DNA of 64,000 nucleotides from Thermoanaerobaculum sp964488355 (GCA_964488355.1 CAZAUJ010000002.1:186001-250000); one strand, 5' to 3'; positions 25,410 to 33,645 are shown, counted from the first letter of the stretch. Translations and numbers: made by a program. The notes: generated by a model not told the origin, from the sequence alone.

Positions 25410-26564
25410 ATGAACGGGAGAGGCCTCGCTCTGCTGGTTTCGGGGTTGTTGGTTCTCTACGGTTGTGAAAAAAAGCTCATGATCGGTGTGGTGCTGGCGG
25501 AGTCCGGTGACGCGGCGGTATACGGCGCCTCCATCAAGACCGGCGTGAGGCTGGCCTTCGACGAGGCAAAGGCGGCTGGGAAGCTGCCCGCCAGTCTTAT
25601 CATCGAGTACCGGGACAGCGGCTCCGACCCAGCCAAGGCCGCCAGCCTGGCGGAAGCGCTTTACCGGGAGGGTGCTTTGGCCGTCATTGGTGGCGTCACC
25701 ACCGCCGAGGCGGAAGCCATGATTCCCGTGGCGAATAAGTACGAGCGGGTGCTGCTCTCGCCCTCGGCCTCCGCTCCTCACCTGGCGCGCAAGAGCGTGT
25801 ACTTCTTCCGCGTGTATCCCTCCGACGACTTGGAGGGCGTCAAGGCGGCGTCTCTGGTGCCTGGCACCTCCCCCAAGGTGGTGGTCTTGCAGGAGGACAA
25901 TCCCTACACACGGGGCCTTTTGCCCGTGTTTCTCGGGCAAGTGAACTCGAAGGGGGGCAAGGTGGTGGCCACCGTGGCCTACGGCGAACCAGGTTGGCCG
26001 GAAAGGCTGCGTGATGCGCTGGTGGCCCACAACCCCGACGCGGTTTACCTCTGCGCGTACGGCGAGGCGATTTTGCAGGCCCTAACGGTGGTGCGCGGGG
26101 CGAGTTTCCCCGGCAAAATCATCACCACCTCGGCCATCCACACCGCGACCCTGCTGCAGAAAGGGGGGAAGCTCCTGGAGGGTGTGCTTTTCCCCTTGGC
26201 TGGCTTCGATCAGGCTTCCCCTCAGGAGCCAACCCGCACCTTCGTGAAGCGTTACCACGAGGTCTACAACCTGGTGCCCGATGCATACGCGGCCCATGGT
26301 TACGACGCAGCCTTGGCCCTCATGTACACCTTCGAAGGCCAACCGCCCCGCAGCGGCCGCGACATTCAGCTGCGACTGAAAGGCTTGGGCGAACGGCGGG
26401 GAGTCACTGGACCTTTGGCCTTCGACGACTTTGGCAACATCAAGCATTATCCCCACGCCTACTGGGTGCGCGACGGAAGGGCCGAAGATTACGACGCCTA
26501 TTTGGAACAGCGCGAGCGAGAAATCCGACAGAAAATGCAGGAGCTTTTAAGCGGAGGAAACTAG
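25410..26564 (+). CDS. Leucine-binding-type periplasmic substrate-binding lipoprotein
   Basis: A 384-residue lipoprotein with a signal peptide and lipobox LVLYGC, followed by a type I periplasmic-binding fold: IGVVLAESGDAAVYGASIKTG, then YRDSGSDPAKAASLAEALY, AVIGGVTTAEA and DAYAAHGYDAALALM. This is the layout of branched-chain amino acid binding proteins and their relatives. The gene is followed after 3 nt by the permease of a polysaccharide exporter, which normally needs no such protein, while no LivHMGF permeases are nearby. It could be an independent amino-acid receptor or a sensor. The ATG follows GGGGGTG. The C terminus is charged and helical. Confidence 0.82.
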   Translation: MNGRGLALLVSGLLVLYGCEKKLMIGVVLAESGDAAVYGASIKTGVRLAFDEAKAAGKLPASLIIEYRDSGSDPAKAASLAEALYREGALAVIGGVTTAEAEAMIPVANKYERVLLSPSASAPHLARKSVYFFRVYPSDDLEGVKAASLVPGTSPKVVVLQEDNPYTRGLLPVFLGQVNSKGGKVVATVAYGEPGWPERLRDALVAHNPDAVYLCAYGEAILQALTVVRGASFPGKIITTSAIHTATLLQKGGKLLEGVLFPLAGFDQASPQEPTRTFVKRYHEVYNLVPDAYAAHGYDAALALMYTFEGQPPRSGRDIQLRLKGLGERRGVTGPLAFDDFGNIKHYPHAYWVRDGRAEDYDAYLEQREREIRQKMQELLSGGN

Positions 26565-26567
26565 AGG

Positions 26568-27380
26568 GTGGGCCAGGGGCTTCCCCGCTTGCTGCGTTCC
26601 CTGTATCGCAAGCGGGCCTTGGTTGCTGTGCTCGTAGGCCGCGAATTGCAGGCTCGCTACCGGGGGACGGTCTTCGGCTATCTGTGGTCGCTGCTTAACC
26701 CCCTGTTGCTGCTATTGGTGTACGCGGTAGTCTTCACCTTGGTCATTCCTGCTCGGGTAGCGAGCGCCGCCCCTTACCCCCTTTTTCTTTTTGCCGGCCT
26801 TTTGCCCTGGCTTTTCTTCACCGGTGCCCTGCTGGATGCCTCAGTGGTATTGGCGGACAACGGGCCGCTGTTGAAAAAGGTCATGGTGGAGCCGGAGGTT
26901 TTTCCCGCGGTCACCGTTCTTTCCCATGCGGTGCACCATCTTTTGGCTTTGCCGGTCCTGCTGCTGGGGCTGGCGCTGGCCAGCTGGTTGACCTCATTTT
27001 CCTTTCCGTCCACCCTGGTGTTGCTTCCGGTGGTGCTCTTGCTTTGGCTTGCCGTCACCGGGGGGCTGGCTATGGCCGTGGCCGCCCTGGCGGTGCATTT
27101 CCGTGACCTCAAGGACCTGTTGCACAACCTCTTCACCCTGTGGTTCTTTCTCACCCCCATCATTTACACCCCGGACGTGGTGCCGGCAGGGATCTTGCGC
27201 CGGCTGGTGCTTCTCAACCCCATCACGCCGCTGGTGGCGGCGTATCGCCTGGTGGTGGTGGAGGGTTCCTGGCCCGGTTGGCGCCTTTGGCTGGCTTGTC
27301 TCCTGGTGGCCGGCAGCTCGCTTTATTTGGGCGGGCTGGTTTTCTCTCGCCTGCGCGAGGGGCTGGTAGAGGCGGTATGA
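26568..27380 (+). CDS. wzm: ABC-2 type polysaccharide export permease (Wzm-like)
   Basis: A 270-residue inner-membrane protein with six helices and the ABC-2/Wzm start block LVGRELQARYRGTVFGYLWS, then LLPWLFFTGALLDAS. The late FFLTPIIYTPDVVP motif is typical of O-antigen and teichoic acid exporters. With the Wzt-like ATPase it should flip a finished undecaprenyl-linked glycan to the periplasm. GTG 26568 is preceded by GGAGG at 26553-26557. Its stop overlaps the ATPase ATG by 4 nt. Confidence 0.88.
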   Translation: MGQGLPRLLRSLYRKRALVAVLVGRELQARYRGTVFGYLWSLLNPLLLLLVYAVVFTLVIPARVASAAPYPLFLFAGLLPWLFFTGALLDASVVLADNGPLLKKVMVEPEVFPAVTVLSHAVHHLLALPVLLLGLALASWLTSFSFPSTLVLLPVVLLLWLAVTGGLAMAVAALAVHFRDLKDLLHNLFTLWFFLTPIIYTPDVVPAGILRRLVLLNPITPLVAAYRLVVVEGSWPGWRLWLACLLVAGSSLYLGGLVFSRLREGLVEAV

Positions 27381-28615
27381 GCCGGGTGCGGGTACTGGTG
27401 GAGGGCGTGTGCAAGCGCTACAGCCTGAGCTCCACGCGGGGCAAGCTGCACTCCCTTAAGGGCGCCCTGCTCCACGGTCAGCTTTGGCGACAGCTGCGGG
27501 AGCAGGAAGGCTTTCTGGCCTTGGAAGACGTGAGCTTTGCCTTGGAGGCGGGGGAAACCCTGGCGGTCATAGGGCCCAACGGCTCCGGCAAGTCCACGCT
27601 GCTGAAGCTGGTAGCGGGTATCCTGCAGCCGACCAAGGGAAAGGTAACGGTCCATGGGCGGTTGACCGCCCTCATTGAATTGGGTGCTGGTTTTCATCCC
27701 GAGATTTCCGGCTGGGACAATGCCGTCATCAACGGCATGCTCTTGGGCCTTTCTCGCAGGGAAATCGAAAGCAAGCTGCCGGAAATCATCCGCTTTGCCG
27801 GTCTCGAGGCCTTCGCCCACGAGCCGGTGAAGACTTACTCCTCCGGCATGTTCGTGCGCTTGGGATTTGCGGTGGCCACCGCGGTGGACCCGGACGTGCT
27901 GGTAGTGGACGAGGTGCTGGCGGTGGGCGACGAGCTGTTCGCTCACCGGGCGCTGGATCGGATCAGCCAGTTGCAGCGGCGTGGTTGCTCGTTGCTTTTG
28001 GTGACTCATGACCTGAGCCTGGTGGAAAAGCTGGCCCACCGCGCCCTCTACCTGGACCGCGGCAGGGTGGTGTTCAGCGGGCCGGCGGCGGCAACGGTAG
28101 CCCGGTATCGCTCCGACGTGGCCAGCACCGAAGCCGGCAGCTCCATGCGACAAAGCCAAGGCCAGCGTTGGGGCAACGGGGATGTGGAGCTGGTACAGGT
28201 AAGCCTGCTGGATAGCCAGGGCAAACCCACTCAGGTGGTGCGTAGCGGCGAGCCAGCCGCCTTGCGCTTGAGCTACCGGGTGCGTGAACCCAAGGAGGAT
28301 TTCGTCTTTGGGGTTGCCCTGCACCGCGAGGACGGCACGCACGTTTTTGGCACCAACACCCACCTGGATGGGCTACAGCCCGAGCGGCTGGTGGGCGAGG
28401 GAAGCATTGCTATCCACTTCCCTTCTCTGCAGCTGGCTCCGGGTCGGTACCTGGTGGATGCGGCGGTGCACAGCCAGGCAGGTTTGGCTTACGACTACGC
28501 CTGCGAAGTTCTCGATTTCTTGGTCACGGCCTCGGTTCCCTGGCCTGGGTGCTACGCTCCGGCCCATCATTGGGTTCCTGCGGGACCCGCTTTCGCAACC
28601 AAAGCCAGGCTGTAA
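27377..28615 (+). CDS. wzt: ABC exporter ATPase with C-terminal glycan-binding domain (Wzt-like)
   Basis: A 412-residue protein. The N-terminal nucleotide-binding domain (about 1-245) has Walker A GPNGSGKSTLL, signature YSSGMFVRLGFA (the aromatic Ser-Ser-Gly variant of polysaccharide exporters), Walker B VLVVDEVLAVGDE and H-loop VTHD. Residues about 265-400 form a Wzt_C-like beta-sandwich, which in E. coli O9a recognises the terminal modification of the O-antigen before export. The last 92 bp overlap antisense with the 3' end of the YfhO-like gene, and the final residues look like a non-conserved tail. Confidence 0.88.
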   Translation: MSRVRVLVEGVCKRYSLSSTRGKLHSLKGALLHGQLWRQLREQEGFLALEDVSFALEAGETLAVIGPNGSGKSTLLKLVAGILQPTKGKVTVHGRLTALIELGAGFHPEISGWDNAVINGMLLGLSRREIESKLPEIIRFAGLEAFAHEPVKTYSSGMFVRLGFAVATAVDPDVLVVDEVLAVGDELFAHRALDRISQLQRRGCSLLLVTHDLSLVEKLAHRALYLDRGRVVFSGPAAATVARYRSDVASTEAGSSMRQSQGQRWGNGDVELVQVSLLDSQGKPTQVVRSGEPAALRLSYRVREPKEDFVFGVALHREDGTHVFGTNTHLDGLQPERLVGEGSIAIHFPSLQLAPGRYLVDAAVHSQAGLAYDYACEVLDFLVTASVPWPGCYAPAHHWVPAGPAFATKARL

Positions 28616-30776
28616 GGTACAGGATAGGCCCAAAAAGGCCCAGGACGTAAGGGCGGAGGTCGAGGAAGAGCTCCACCTGGTGCTCTCCGGCAGGTACCTT
28701 CAGGCCCAAGCGCACCCAGTTCGCCGGCTGCACCGGCACAAGCTGGCCGTCCACCCGCCCCCGCCACGCCTTAGAGAAGTTCTGCTGCACCACCAGCAGC
28801 GTCTCTCCTGGGGCCCTTACCCAAAACCGGCGGTGGTGGGGGGCACCGGGCAGCTCGCACACCGAGCCAGCAGCGAAGGCCGTAGGCGACGGGATGTGAG
28901 CGAGGGTCACGTCTTCACCAGGTACAAAGGCGGAAGAAGCCAGCCAAACGGCTGTTGCTGGAAGGCTCTCTGCGGGGAACGCCCGCCGAGCCAAATAGAA
29001 GGGTGGCGAAAAGCGGCTGGCACGGCAGAAGAGCGCGTCGCCGAGCGATTGGCACGGCCCGCCAGCCCAGGGTTTTTCCGTCAGAAGCGCTCCAGCGCCC
29101 AAGGCCGCTGCCAGCTGCAGCTGTTCGGATGCGGGCCGTTGGCTGGCCCAGGCCGCCAGCAGCTCCCCGCGCTCCAACTCCAAGCCATCGGGGCCACGGG
29201 CGGCAGCGTAGGCCAGACCGAAGGACAAGCCGTAGTCTGGGACTAGAAGTTCGCGAAAAGCCCAGGTTGCTTCTATCGGCTGGGTAGCCTGCGGAGCTGA
29301 GGCGGTCAAAACCAAGAGCGTCGTGCCCGGTGCCAGCGTTCCGGAGCGCACCAGAGCTGGAGGTTCCTGCCACCGGGCTTGCAGTACCGGGTGGTGGGTG
29401 GTGGAAAAGAGCGGCCAATGGGCCAGGGAAAAGGCCAGGCCGGCGAGAGCCGGTTGGGGCCCAAGGGCCAAGAAACCCAGGGGAACGGCATTGGTCAGCC
29501 CGTCCGCCAGCCACCAGCCTTGCCAGGTTCTGGCTTTCACGCTCGCGAGAGCCGGCTGCGAGGCTGGGTAGAGGTGGCCGAACAACCGGCGCGTGGCTTG
29601 CGGGAACAGGGGCGGCAGGAGGAACAAAGCTGCCAAGGGCAGAAGCCAGAATCGCTTCTTCCGGCGGGTGGCCTCCAGGCCTGCAGCCACCAAAGGTGCG
29701 GCAGCAAAAAGCGTCAGCTGGAGGCCTTTGATGGCGAAGCGCCAGAACGCACCGCCAGGCACGCGGCGGAGCAGCTGAGCCCCCCAGCCCCAAGCAGGCA
29801 GGAGGGCTAAGCCCAGACCGAGGCTCAGTAACCCGACCCAGGGAACGGCCCGTCGCCCCATCCGCCTGACACCAACGACCAACAGATAAAAAGCGGCGGC
29901 ACCGAAAAAGACCAGCGGGTAGTAGCGCTGCCAGGGAAAAGAGGCGGCAGCCCAAAAGCCCGTACGGACATCGCCTAAGGGCTCACCCAACACTCGGGGG
30001 AACAGGAGCTCCACCCAGCGCCGCGGCGCCAGGCAATCGGCAGCGAGAGCGCCTTCGCTCACGCTCTGGGCGCCGCGCACGGTTTCGGGAAAAACCTGCA
30101 GCAGGGGCAGCAGCACGGGCAAGGCGATGGCAAAAAAGCCTAGCCCCAAGAGCCCCCAGCTGGCCCAGGGCCGCTTTGGGCGAAGGGCGAGCAGGATGCT
30201 GCCTGCCAGCCCCAAGGCAGCAGTCACCGGCTCACCCGCCAGGAAAGAAAGGCCCAGCAGACCACCGGCGGCCAAGCTCCGGCGGGTTGCTCGGGTGCCT
30301 TCCTGCTGGTTGCCAGCAAGCAACGCCCAGGCCCAAGGTACCCACGAAGCGGAAGCCAAGGCGTTGGGAAAGGTGGTGAGGGAGAAGGCCACGCCCGAGG
30401 TGGCAAGCAGGGCAGCGCTAGCTCGGGTTTCCGGCCCAGGGACGCCACCGCACTTGGCGAGAAAGGCCAACCCTGCCATCAGCCAAAGGTGGTGGAGGGC
30501 AAGAAAAACGGTCATCGCTGTGCCCTCCGGCAACAGCAAAAACAACGCCGTCAATGGGTAGGCGGCTTGGCTGTTGGGATCGGCCCAAAGAAAACGGCCG
30601 CCGTTGGCCCGGGGATTCCACAGGGGCAGCCAGCCTTTACCCACCTGGCGAGCCCATTCCTGCCGCCAAGGGAGGTGGGTGGCGCCAATATCCCGGGTCA
30701 CCAACAGCAGGCGGGAACAAAGGAGCGCGCACCAGAAAGCCACTGCGAGCCAAAAGGCCCAGTCCTTCTTGCCCAC
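28524..30776 (-). CDS. YfhO-like polytopic membrane protein (paralogue of 35322-37220)
   Basis: About 750 residues from GTG 30776: 12 or so membrane helices in the first two thirds, then a periplasmic beta-rich domain and a last helix near the C terminus. It begins with a DWAFW helix and has ATHLPWRQEW and NPRANGGRFLWADPNSQAAYP, typical of YfhO and GT-C-like glycosyltransferases, with the substrate unknown. The C-terminal segment PAGEHQVELFLDLRPYVLG matches the paralogue at 35.3 kb (PSGEHQVVVSYRPPGLW). The start is uncertain: the frame is open to GTG 30932, but that extension is hydrophilic and covers the AT-rich pilin promoter region. The 3' end overlaps wzt by 92 bp. Confidence 0.75.
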   Translation of the reverse strand: MGKKDWAFWLAVAFWCALLCSRLLLVTRDIGATHLPWRQEWARQVGKGWLPLWNPRANGGRFLWADPNSQAAYPLTALFLLLPEGTAMTVFLALHHLWLMAGLAFLAKCGGVPGPETRASAALLATSGVAFSLTTFPNALASASWVPWAWALLAGNQQEGTRATRRSLAAGGLLGLSFLAGEPVTAALGLAGSILLALRPKRPWASWGLLGLGFFAIALPVLLPLLQVFPETVRGAQSVSEGALAADCLAPRRWVELLFPRVLGEPLGDVRTGFWAAASFPWQRYYPLVFFGAAAFYLLVVGVRRMGRRAVPWVGLLSLGLGLALLPAWGWGAQLLRRVPGGAFWRFAIKGLQLTLFAAAPLVAAGLEATRRKKRFWLLPLAALFLLPPLFPQATRRLFGHLYPASQPALASVKARTWQGWWLADGLTNAVPLGFLALGPQPALAGLAFSLAHWPLFSTTHHPVLQARWQEPPALVRSGTLAPGTTLLVLTASAPQATQPIEATWAFRELLVPDYGLSFGLAYAAARGPDGLELERGELLAAWASQRPASEQLQLAAALGAGALLTEKPWAGGPCQSLGDALFCRASRFSPPFYLARRAFPAESLPATAVWLASSAFVPGEDVTLAHIPSPTAFAAGSVCELPGAPHHRRFWVRAPGETLLVVQQNFSKAWRGRVDGQLVPVQPANWVRLGLKVPAGEHQVELFLDLRPYVLGLFGPILYLTAWLWLRKRVPQEPNDGPERSTQAREPRP

Positions 30777-30919
30777 CGCAGCAGTGTAAACAAGGGCGTT
30801 ACCCCCGCTGCCGCCCGCTGCCAGGGTGAACCCGAACGGCGCGAACTCGGTGCCAGGCTCAACTCCTCGAGTTGCGGTATTTCTGGTTGCCTTCCCGCCC
30901 CTGACCGCGGCGACATGAT

Positions 30920-30929
30920 TGTCATTAAG
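30920..30929. promoter_or_regulatory. 10-bp element TGTCATTAAG, shared with the second pilin promoter
   Basis: TGTCATTAAG is the exact reverse complement of CTTAATGACA at 31458-31467. It lies 25 bases upstream of the -24 GG of the first pilin's sigma-54-like promoter, inside a larger imperfect inverted repeat (CGACATG, 30911-30917, and CGTGTCG, 30932-30938) with three TGTC words in either orientation. It is a candidate activator site. Confidence 0.4.
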
Positions 30930-30953
30930 CACGTGTCGCTTCCAAGCCGGAGC

Positions 30954-30969
30954 TGGTATGCCCTTTGCT
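30954..30969 (+). promoter_or_regulatory. Sigma-54-like promoter of the first pilin gene
   Basis: TGGTATGCCCTTTGCT matches the TGGCACG-N4-TTGCW consensus, with GG (30955-30956) and GC (30967-30968) separated by 10 nt. The predicted start at about 30980 is only 3 nt from the ATG, which has no Shine-Dalgarno sequence. Either the mRNA is leaderless or the match is fortuitous. Confidence 0.5.
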
Positions 30970-30982
30970 CACCTAGTTGTTT

Positions 30983-31429
30983 ATGAACCGAGCCCGGGGC
31001 TTTACGCTAGTAGAGCTGCTGGTGGTGGTGGCGATACTGGGGATCTTGGCGGCCATTGCCGTGCCAAGGATCTTTCAAATGCTGGAACGAGCCAGACAAA
31101 AGCGAACCATGGCCGACATGCGCACCATGGCTCTGGCTGTCAACGCCTACGCCACAGATTTTGCCATGGTGCCCCAGCTTTCCGGAGCGGCCATCACCCT
31201 GCGCCCCTTTTTGGAGCCCACCTACCTGAAGGTCTTGCCGGTGCTGGACGGCTGGCGCCGAGATTTCCTTTACCGGGGCCAGGCCCTCGATTACACCTTG
31301 GTGAGCTACGGGGGGGACGGGGTGGCGGAGGCTGGCCCTTACCAAGGGCCCACTACCAGCTACGCGGCCGACATTGCCATGGTCAACGGGGTGTTCGTCC
31401 AGTGGCCTGAGGGCTTACAGGTGCGGTGA
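30983..31429 (+). CDS. Type IV pilin-like / type II secretion pseudopilin (first copy)
   Basis: A 148-residue prepilin with a short charged leader (MNRARG), a prepilin peptidase site between Gly6 and Phe7, Glu at position 5 of the mature chain (FTLVE) and a hydrophobic N-terminal helix (LLVVVAILGILAAIAVP). The globular part aligns along its length with the second pilin (shared ADIRT-like helix, LEPTYLKVLPVLDGW, and the C-terminal end VQWPEGLQ). Only the shared GspG-like fold can be read. The ATG at 30983 is used although it has no ribosome site. It is the substrate for the prepilin peptidase encoded at 46.1 kb. Confidence 0.9.
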   Translation: MNRARGFTLVELLVVVAILGILAAIAVPRIFQMLERARQKRTMADMRTMALAVNAYATDFAMVPQLSGAAITLRPFLEPTYLKVLPVLDGWRRDFLYRGQALDYTLVSYGGDGVAEAGPYQGPTTSYAADIAMVNGVFVQWPEGLQVR

Positions 31430-31457
31430 GGCGGCACACGTAGCCCTTTTCATGGCT

Positions 31458-31467
31458 CTTAATGACA
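31458..31467. promoter_or_regulatory. 10-bp element CTTAATGACA, inverted copy of 30920-30929
   Basis: It lies 40 bases before the -24 GG of the second pilin's sigma-54 promoter, in an AT-rich stretch unusual for this GC-rich window. The identical 10-mer in opposite orientation precedes the other pilin promoter, suggesting a shared regulator. Confidence 0.4.
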
Positions 31468-31506
31468 TTTTTGTTTATGAGCGATACCTGCGCGAAGCAC
31501 CCACAG

Positions 31507-31522
31507 TGGCACGGTTTCTGCA
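31507..31522 (+). promoter_or_regulatory. Sigma-54 promoter of the second pilin gene
   Basis: TGGCACGGTTTCTGCA carries a perfect -24 half (TGGCACG) and a -12 GC exactly 10 nt after the GG. The predicted start is near 31533, leaving a 17-nt leader that contains the AAAGGAGG ribosome site at 31538-31545 before ATG 31550. This geometry is what is expected for a pilA-type gene controlled by an NtrC-family activator. Confidence 0.75.
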
Positions 31523-31549
31523 GTACACTTGAGGCGAAAGGAGGTACCT

Positions 31550-32011
31550 ATGAGACGGCAGAAAGGTTTTACCCTCATTGAGTTACTGATCGTGGTGGCC
31601 ATCATCGGCATCATTGCCGCCATTGCGATCCCCAACCTGCTCAACGCCATCAACCGTGGCCGGCAGCGGCGGAGCATGGCGGACATCCGCTCCATTGGCA
31701 CGGCGCTGGAGGCGTACTCGGTCGACTTCAACTCCTACCCGAAGGTGGCGCTGACCAATGCGGCGGTGGATACCAATTTGGACGACTATCTCCAGCCCAC
31801 CTACATTAAGAGGCTCCCAGCCCGCGATGGGTGGAACCGTGACATCCTAGTAAACCTGGATGCTGCGGGCTCGACCTACACCCTTTGGAGCCGCGGGAAG
31901 GACGGCAATACGGGTACCTGGACCCAGGGTCCCAAGACTGACTTTGCCGACGACATCGTGTTCGCCAACGGTCAGTTCTACCAGTGGCCTGAGGGTCAAC
32001 AGATCAACTGA
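31550..32011 (+). CDS. Type IV major-pilin-like protein (second copy)
   Basis: A 153-residue prepilin: leader MRRQKG, cleavage before Phe7, mature FTLIE with Glu5, then the hydrophobic helix LLIVVAIIGIIAAIAIPNLL. The globular domain resembles GspG-like pilins, with a compact beta-sheet and the shared C-terminal end QWPEGQ. A strong ribosome site, a sigma-54 promoter and an excellent terminator suggest a highly expressed, regulated monocistronic gene, so this is the better candidate for the major subunit. No cysteine pair (D-loop) is present. It sits 120 bp after its paralogue. Confidence 0.92.
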   Translation: MRRQKGFTLIELLIVVAIIGIIAAIAIPNLLNAINRGRQRRSMADIRSIGTALEAYSVDFNSYPKVALTNAAVDTNLDDYLQPTYIKRLPARDGWNRDILVNLDAAGSTYTLWSRGKDGNTGTWTQGPKTDFADDIVFANGQFYQWPEGQQIN

Positions 32012-32034
32012 CGCGGCCAGTCCGAACACTTTGG

Positions 32035-32062
32035 GCGGGGGGTTCGCCCCCCGCTTTTTTTT
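32035..32062 (+). terminator. Rho-independent terminator after the second pilin
   Basis: GCGGGGGG (32035-32042), loop TTCG, CCCCCCGC (32047-32054), followed by eight T residues (32055-32062). A perfect 8-bp stem with an extra-stable UUCG tetraloop and a full U-tract makes this very convincing. Confidence 0.95.
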
Positions 32063-32068
32063 ATGCCC

Positions 32069-32074
32069 TAAACT
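32069..32074 (+). promoter_or_regulatory. Putative -10 element (TAAACT) for a leaderless ligase transcript
   Basis: TAAACT lies just after the pilin terminator and exactly 6 nt (gccacc) before the GTG start at 32081. No Shine-Dalgarno sequence is present. It would restart transcription for the following glycan genes. Confidence 0.45.
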
Positions 32075-32080
32075 GCCACC

Positions 32081-33637
32081 GTGCTGCCCGCACGGCTTTT
32101 TCCGCTTTTAGTGGTCGTTACCTCCCTGTGGGGGGGCGTTTTGGCTGGCCGGCCTTGGCAACTGGTGGCGGTGGGCTTTTTTGCCCTCGTGGGCTTGCTA
32201 TGGCTTCCTCCCGAGAAGAGGGTTGGAGCACAGCCGGGGTGGCTGGCCGCTCCCCTGCTGCCTGTGCTTTTGAGCTTGCCTGGCGCCTGGGACCATCAGT
32301 GGGCTTGGCACCTCACCGCCCTTTGGCTGCTCGCTCTGGTGGTTTTTGCCTTTGGCCTGTCCTATCCCCTTTCCCTGGTGCAACAGCGGGTGTTGGCTTG
32401 CGTGGCAGTCAGCACCGTGCCCTGGGCGCTTGCCCAGGCTTCGGGCGGGCTTTCCCAGGCGAGTGAAGAGGTAGGGCTGCTCCCGCAGGCCTGGGCCCCG
32501 CAGGCGCTGGCTCGGCTGGCCACGGGCCGGGCCTTCGGCACCTTGGCCTTGCCGGGGCACTTTGCCGCGCTGCAAGCGATGGTGGTGCCGCTTTTCCTTG
32601 CCTGGCATGCCCAGGTGCACGGCTGGCGGCGGTTTTTGCCTGCCGTTGGTCTGGTGGCCAGCTTGGCCGGCACGGTGGCCAGCCGGTCCCTTTTGGGTGC
32701 AGGTCTTTGGCTTTTGGCCTTGTTTTGGTTCTTGCCGAGGCATCGCCACCCTCGTCTCCCCTTTTGGCTCGCTTTGGCGCTGGCAACGCTGGGGGGCGTG
32801 GTGTGGTTGCGTGAGGACCTGCCCCGGTTAGAGCCGCTGCACCTACGCTGGGTAAACTGGCAGGTAGCTTGGTGGGCTTTTCGCCAGTGGCCCTGGCTGG
32901 GGGTAGGTCCCGGAGGGCTGGGCATGGCCAGCCTCACCTCCCCCTGGGCGCAGCAGCACATTACCCCCTTTGCCCACAGCTTGCCCCTGCAGCTCTTGGC
33001 CGATTTGGGTCTGGCGGGCTTGCCTGCGGCGTTGATGGGCCTAGGGGGTTTGGCGTGGCTCATCGGTTGGCTTTACGCTGGCCATCGCAGCCTGGCGGTG
33101 GCTTTGCTGGTGGGCTTGGTCCATAACCTGTTCGACTTTTCCTTTTTCGAGCCGGGCTTTCTTTTCCCTTACGTGCTGCTGGTCACCACCGGCATGGCCC
33201 AGCTGGGGGTAGGCCGGTCGAGGCTGGTTCCTTCCTGGTTGGTGGTGGGTCTGGCCCTGCCGGCCATGCTCATCGCCAGCTTAGAGGCGCGCTGCAGCGG
33301 CGAGGCGTGGCGGGCGAGGGTTTTACCGGAAAACACGGAGAAGGCTCAGGGCTTGCTGAAAGCCGCTTCCTGGACCCCTTGGCGCCTTTCCGAGGTGTTG
33401 GAAGCAACCGAGGCGGCCCTCGAGGCTAGCAATAGCAGCCTGCAGAGCCAAGTACTGGCTCAGCTGGACCGCCGCTCCTGGGTGGCGCCAGCCTCGGCAG
33501 CGGTGGCCCACACCCGCGCCCTTCTGTTGCTGGCCCAGGGCAGGCGCGGCGAAGCCTGGGCTTGGGTGCGGGAAGCGCAGCGCAGGGCGCCCCATCGGCA
33601 GGAGCTCGCCCTGCTGGAGGCCCGGTGCCGACCCTAA
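32081..33637 (+). CDS. O-antigen ligase/polymerase family protein (Wzy_C/PglL-like)
   Basis: A 518-residue membrane protein with 11-12 helices and a C-terminal soluble helical tail of about 130 residues that looks repeat-like. The catalytic periplasmic loop has the family pattern WPWLGVGPGGLG followed by FAHSLPLQLLADLGLAG. The histidine in AHS corresponds to the essential His of WaaL/PglL-type enzymes. The family joins or polymerises undecaprenyl-linked glycans, or transfers them to lipid A or to pilin serines. Position directly after two pilin genes recalls PilO/TfpO arrangements, so pilin O-glycosylation is possible but unproven. The start is GTG 32081. Confidence 0.8.
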   Translation: MLPARLFPLLVVVTSLWGGVLAGRPWQLVAVGFFALVGLLWLPPEKRVGAQPGWLAAPLLPVLLSLPGAWDHQWAWHLTALWLLALVVFAFGLSYPLSLVQQRVLACVAVSTVPWALAQASGGLSQASEEVGLLPQAWAPQALARLATGRAFGTLALPGHFAALQAMVVPLFLAWHAQVHGWRRFLPAVGLVASLAGTVASRSLLGAGLWLLALFWFLPRHRHPRLPFWLALALATLGGVVWLREDLPRLEPLHLRWVNWQVAWWAFRQWPWLGVGPGGLGMASLTSPWAQQHITPFAHSLPLQLLADLGLAGLPAALMGLGGLAWLIGWLYAGHRSLAVALLVGLVHNLFDFSFFEPGFLFPYVLLVTTGMAQLGVGRSRLVPSWLVVGLALPAMLIASLEARCSGEAWRARVLPENTEKAQGLLKAASWTPWRLSEVLEATEAALEASNSSLQSQVLAQLDRRSWVAPASAAVAHTRALLLLAQGRRGEAWAWVREAQRRAPHRQELALLEARCRP

Positions 33638-33645
33638 AGGCCGAA

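Noticed and set aside
28524..30932. Start of the YfhO-like gene at GTG 30932
   Set aside because: The extra 52 residues are hydrophilic and coincide with the AT-rich region upstream of the first pilin, so GTG 30776 just before the first membrane helix is preferred.
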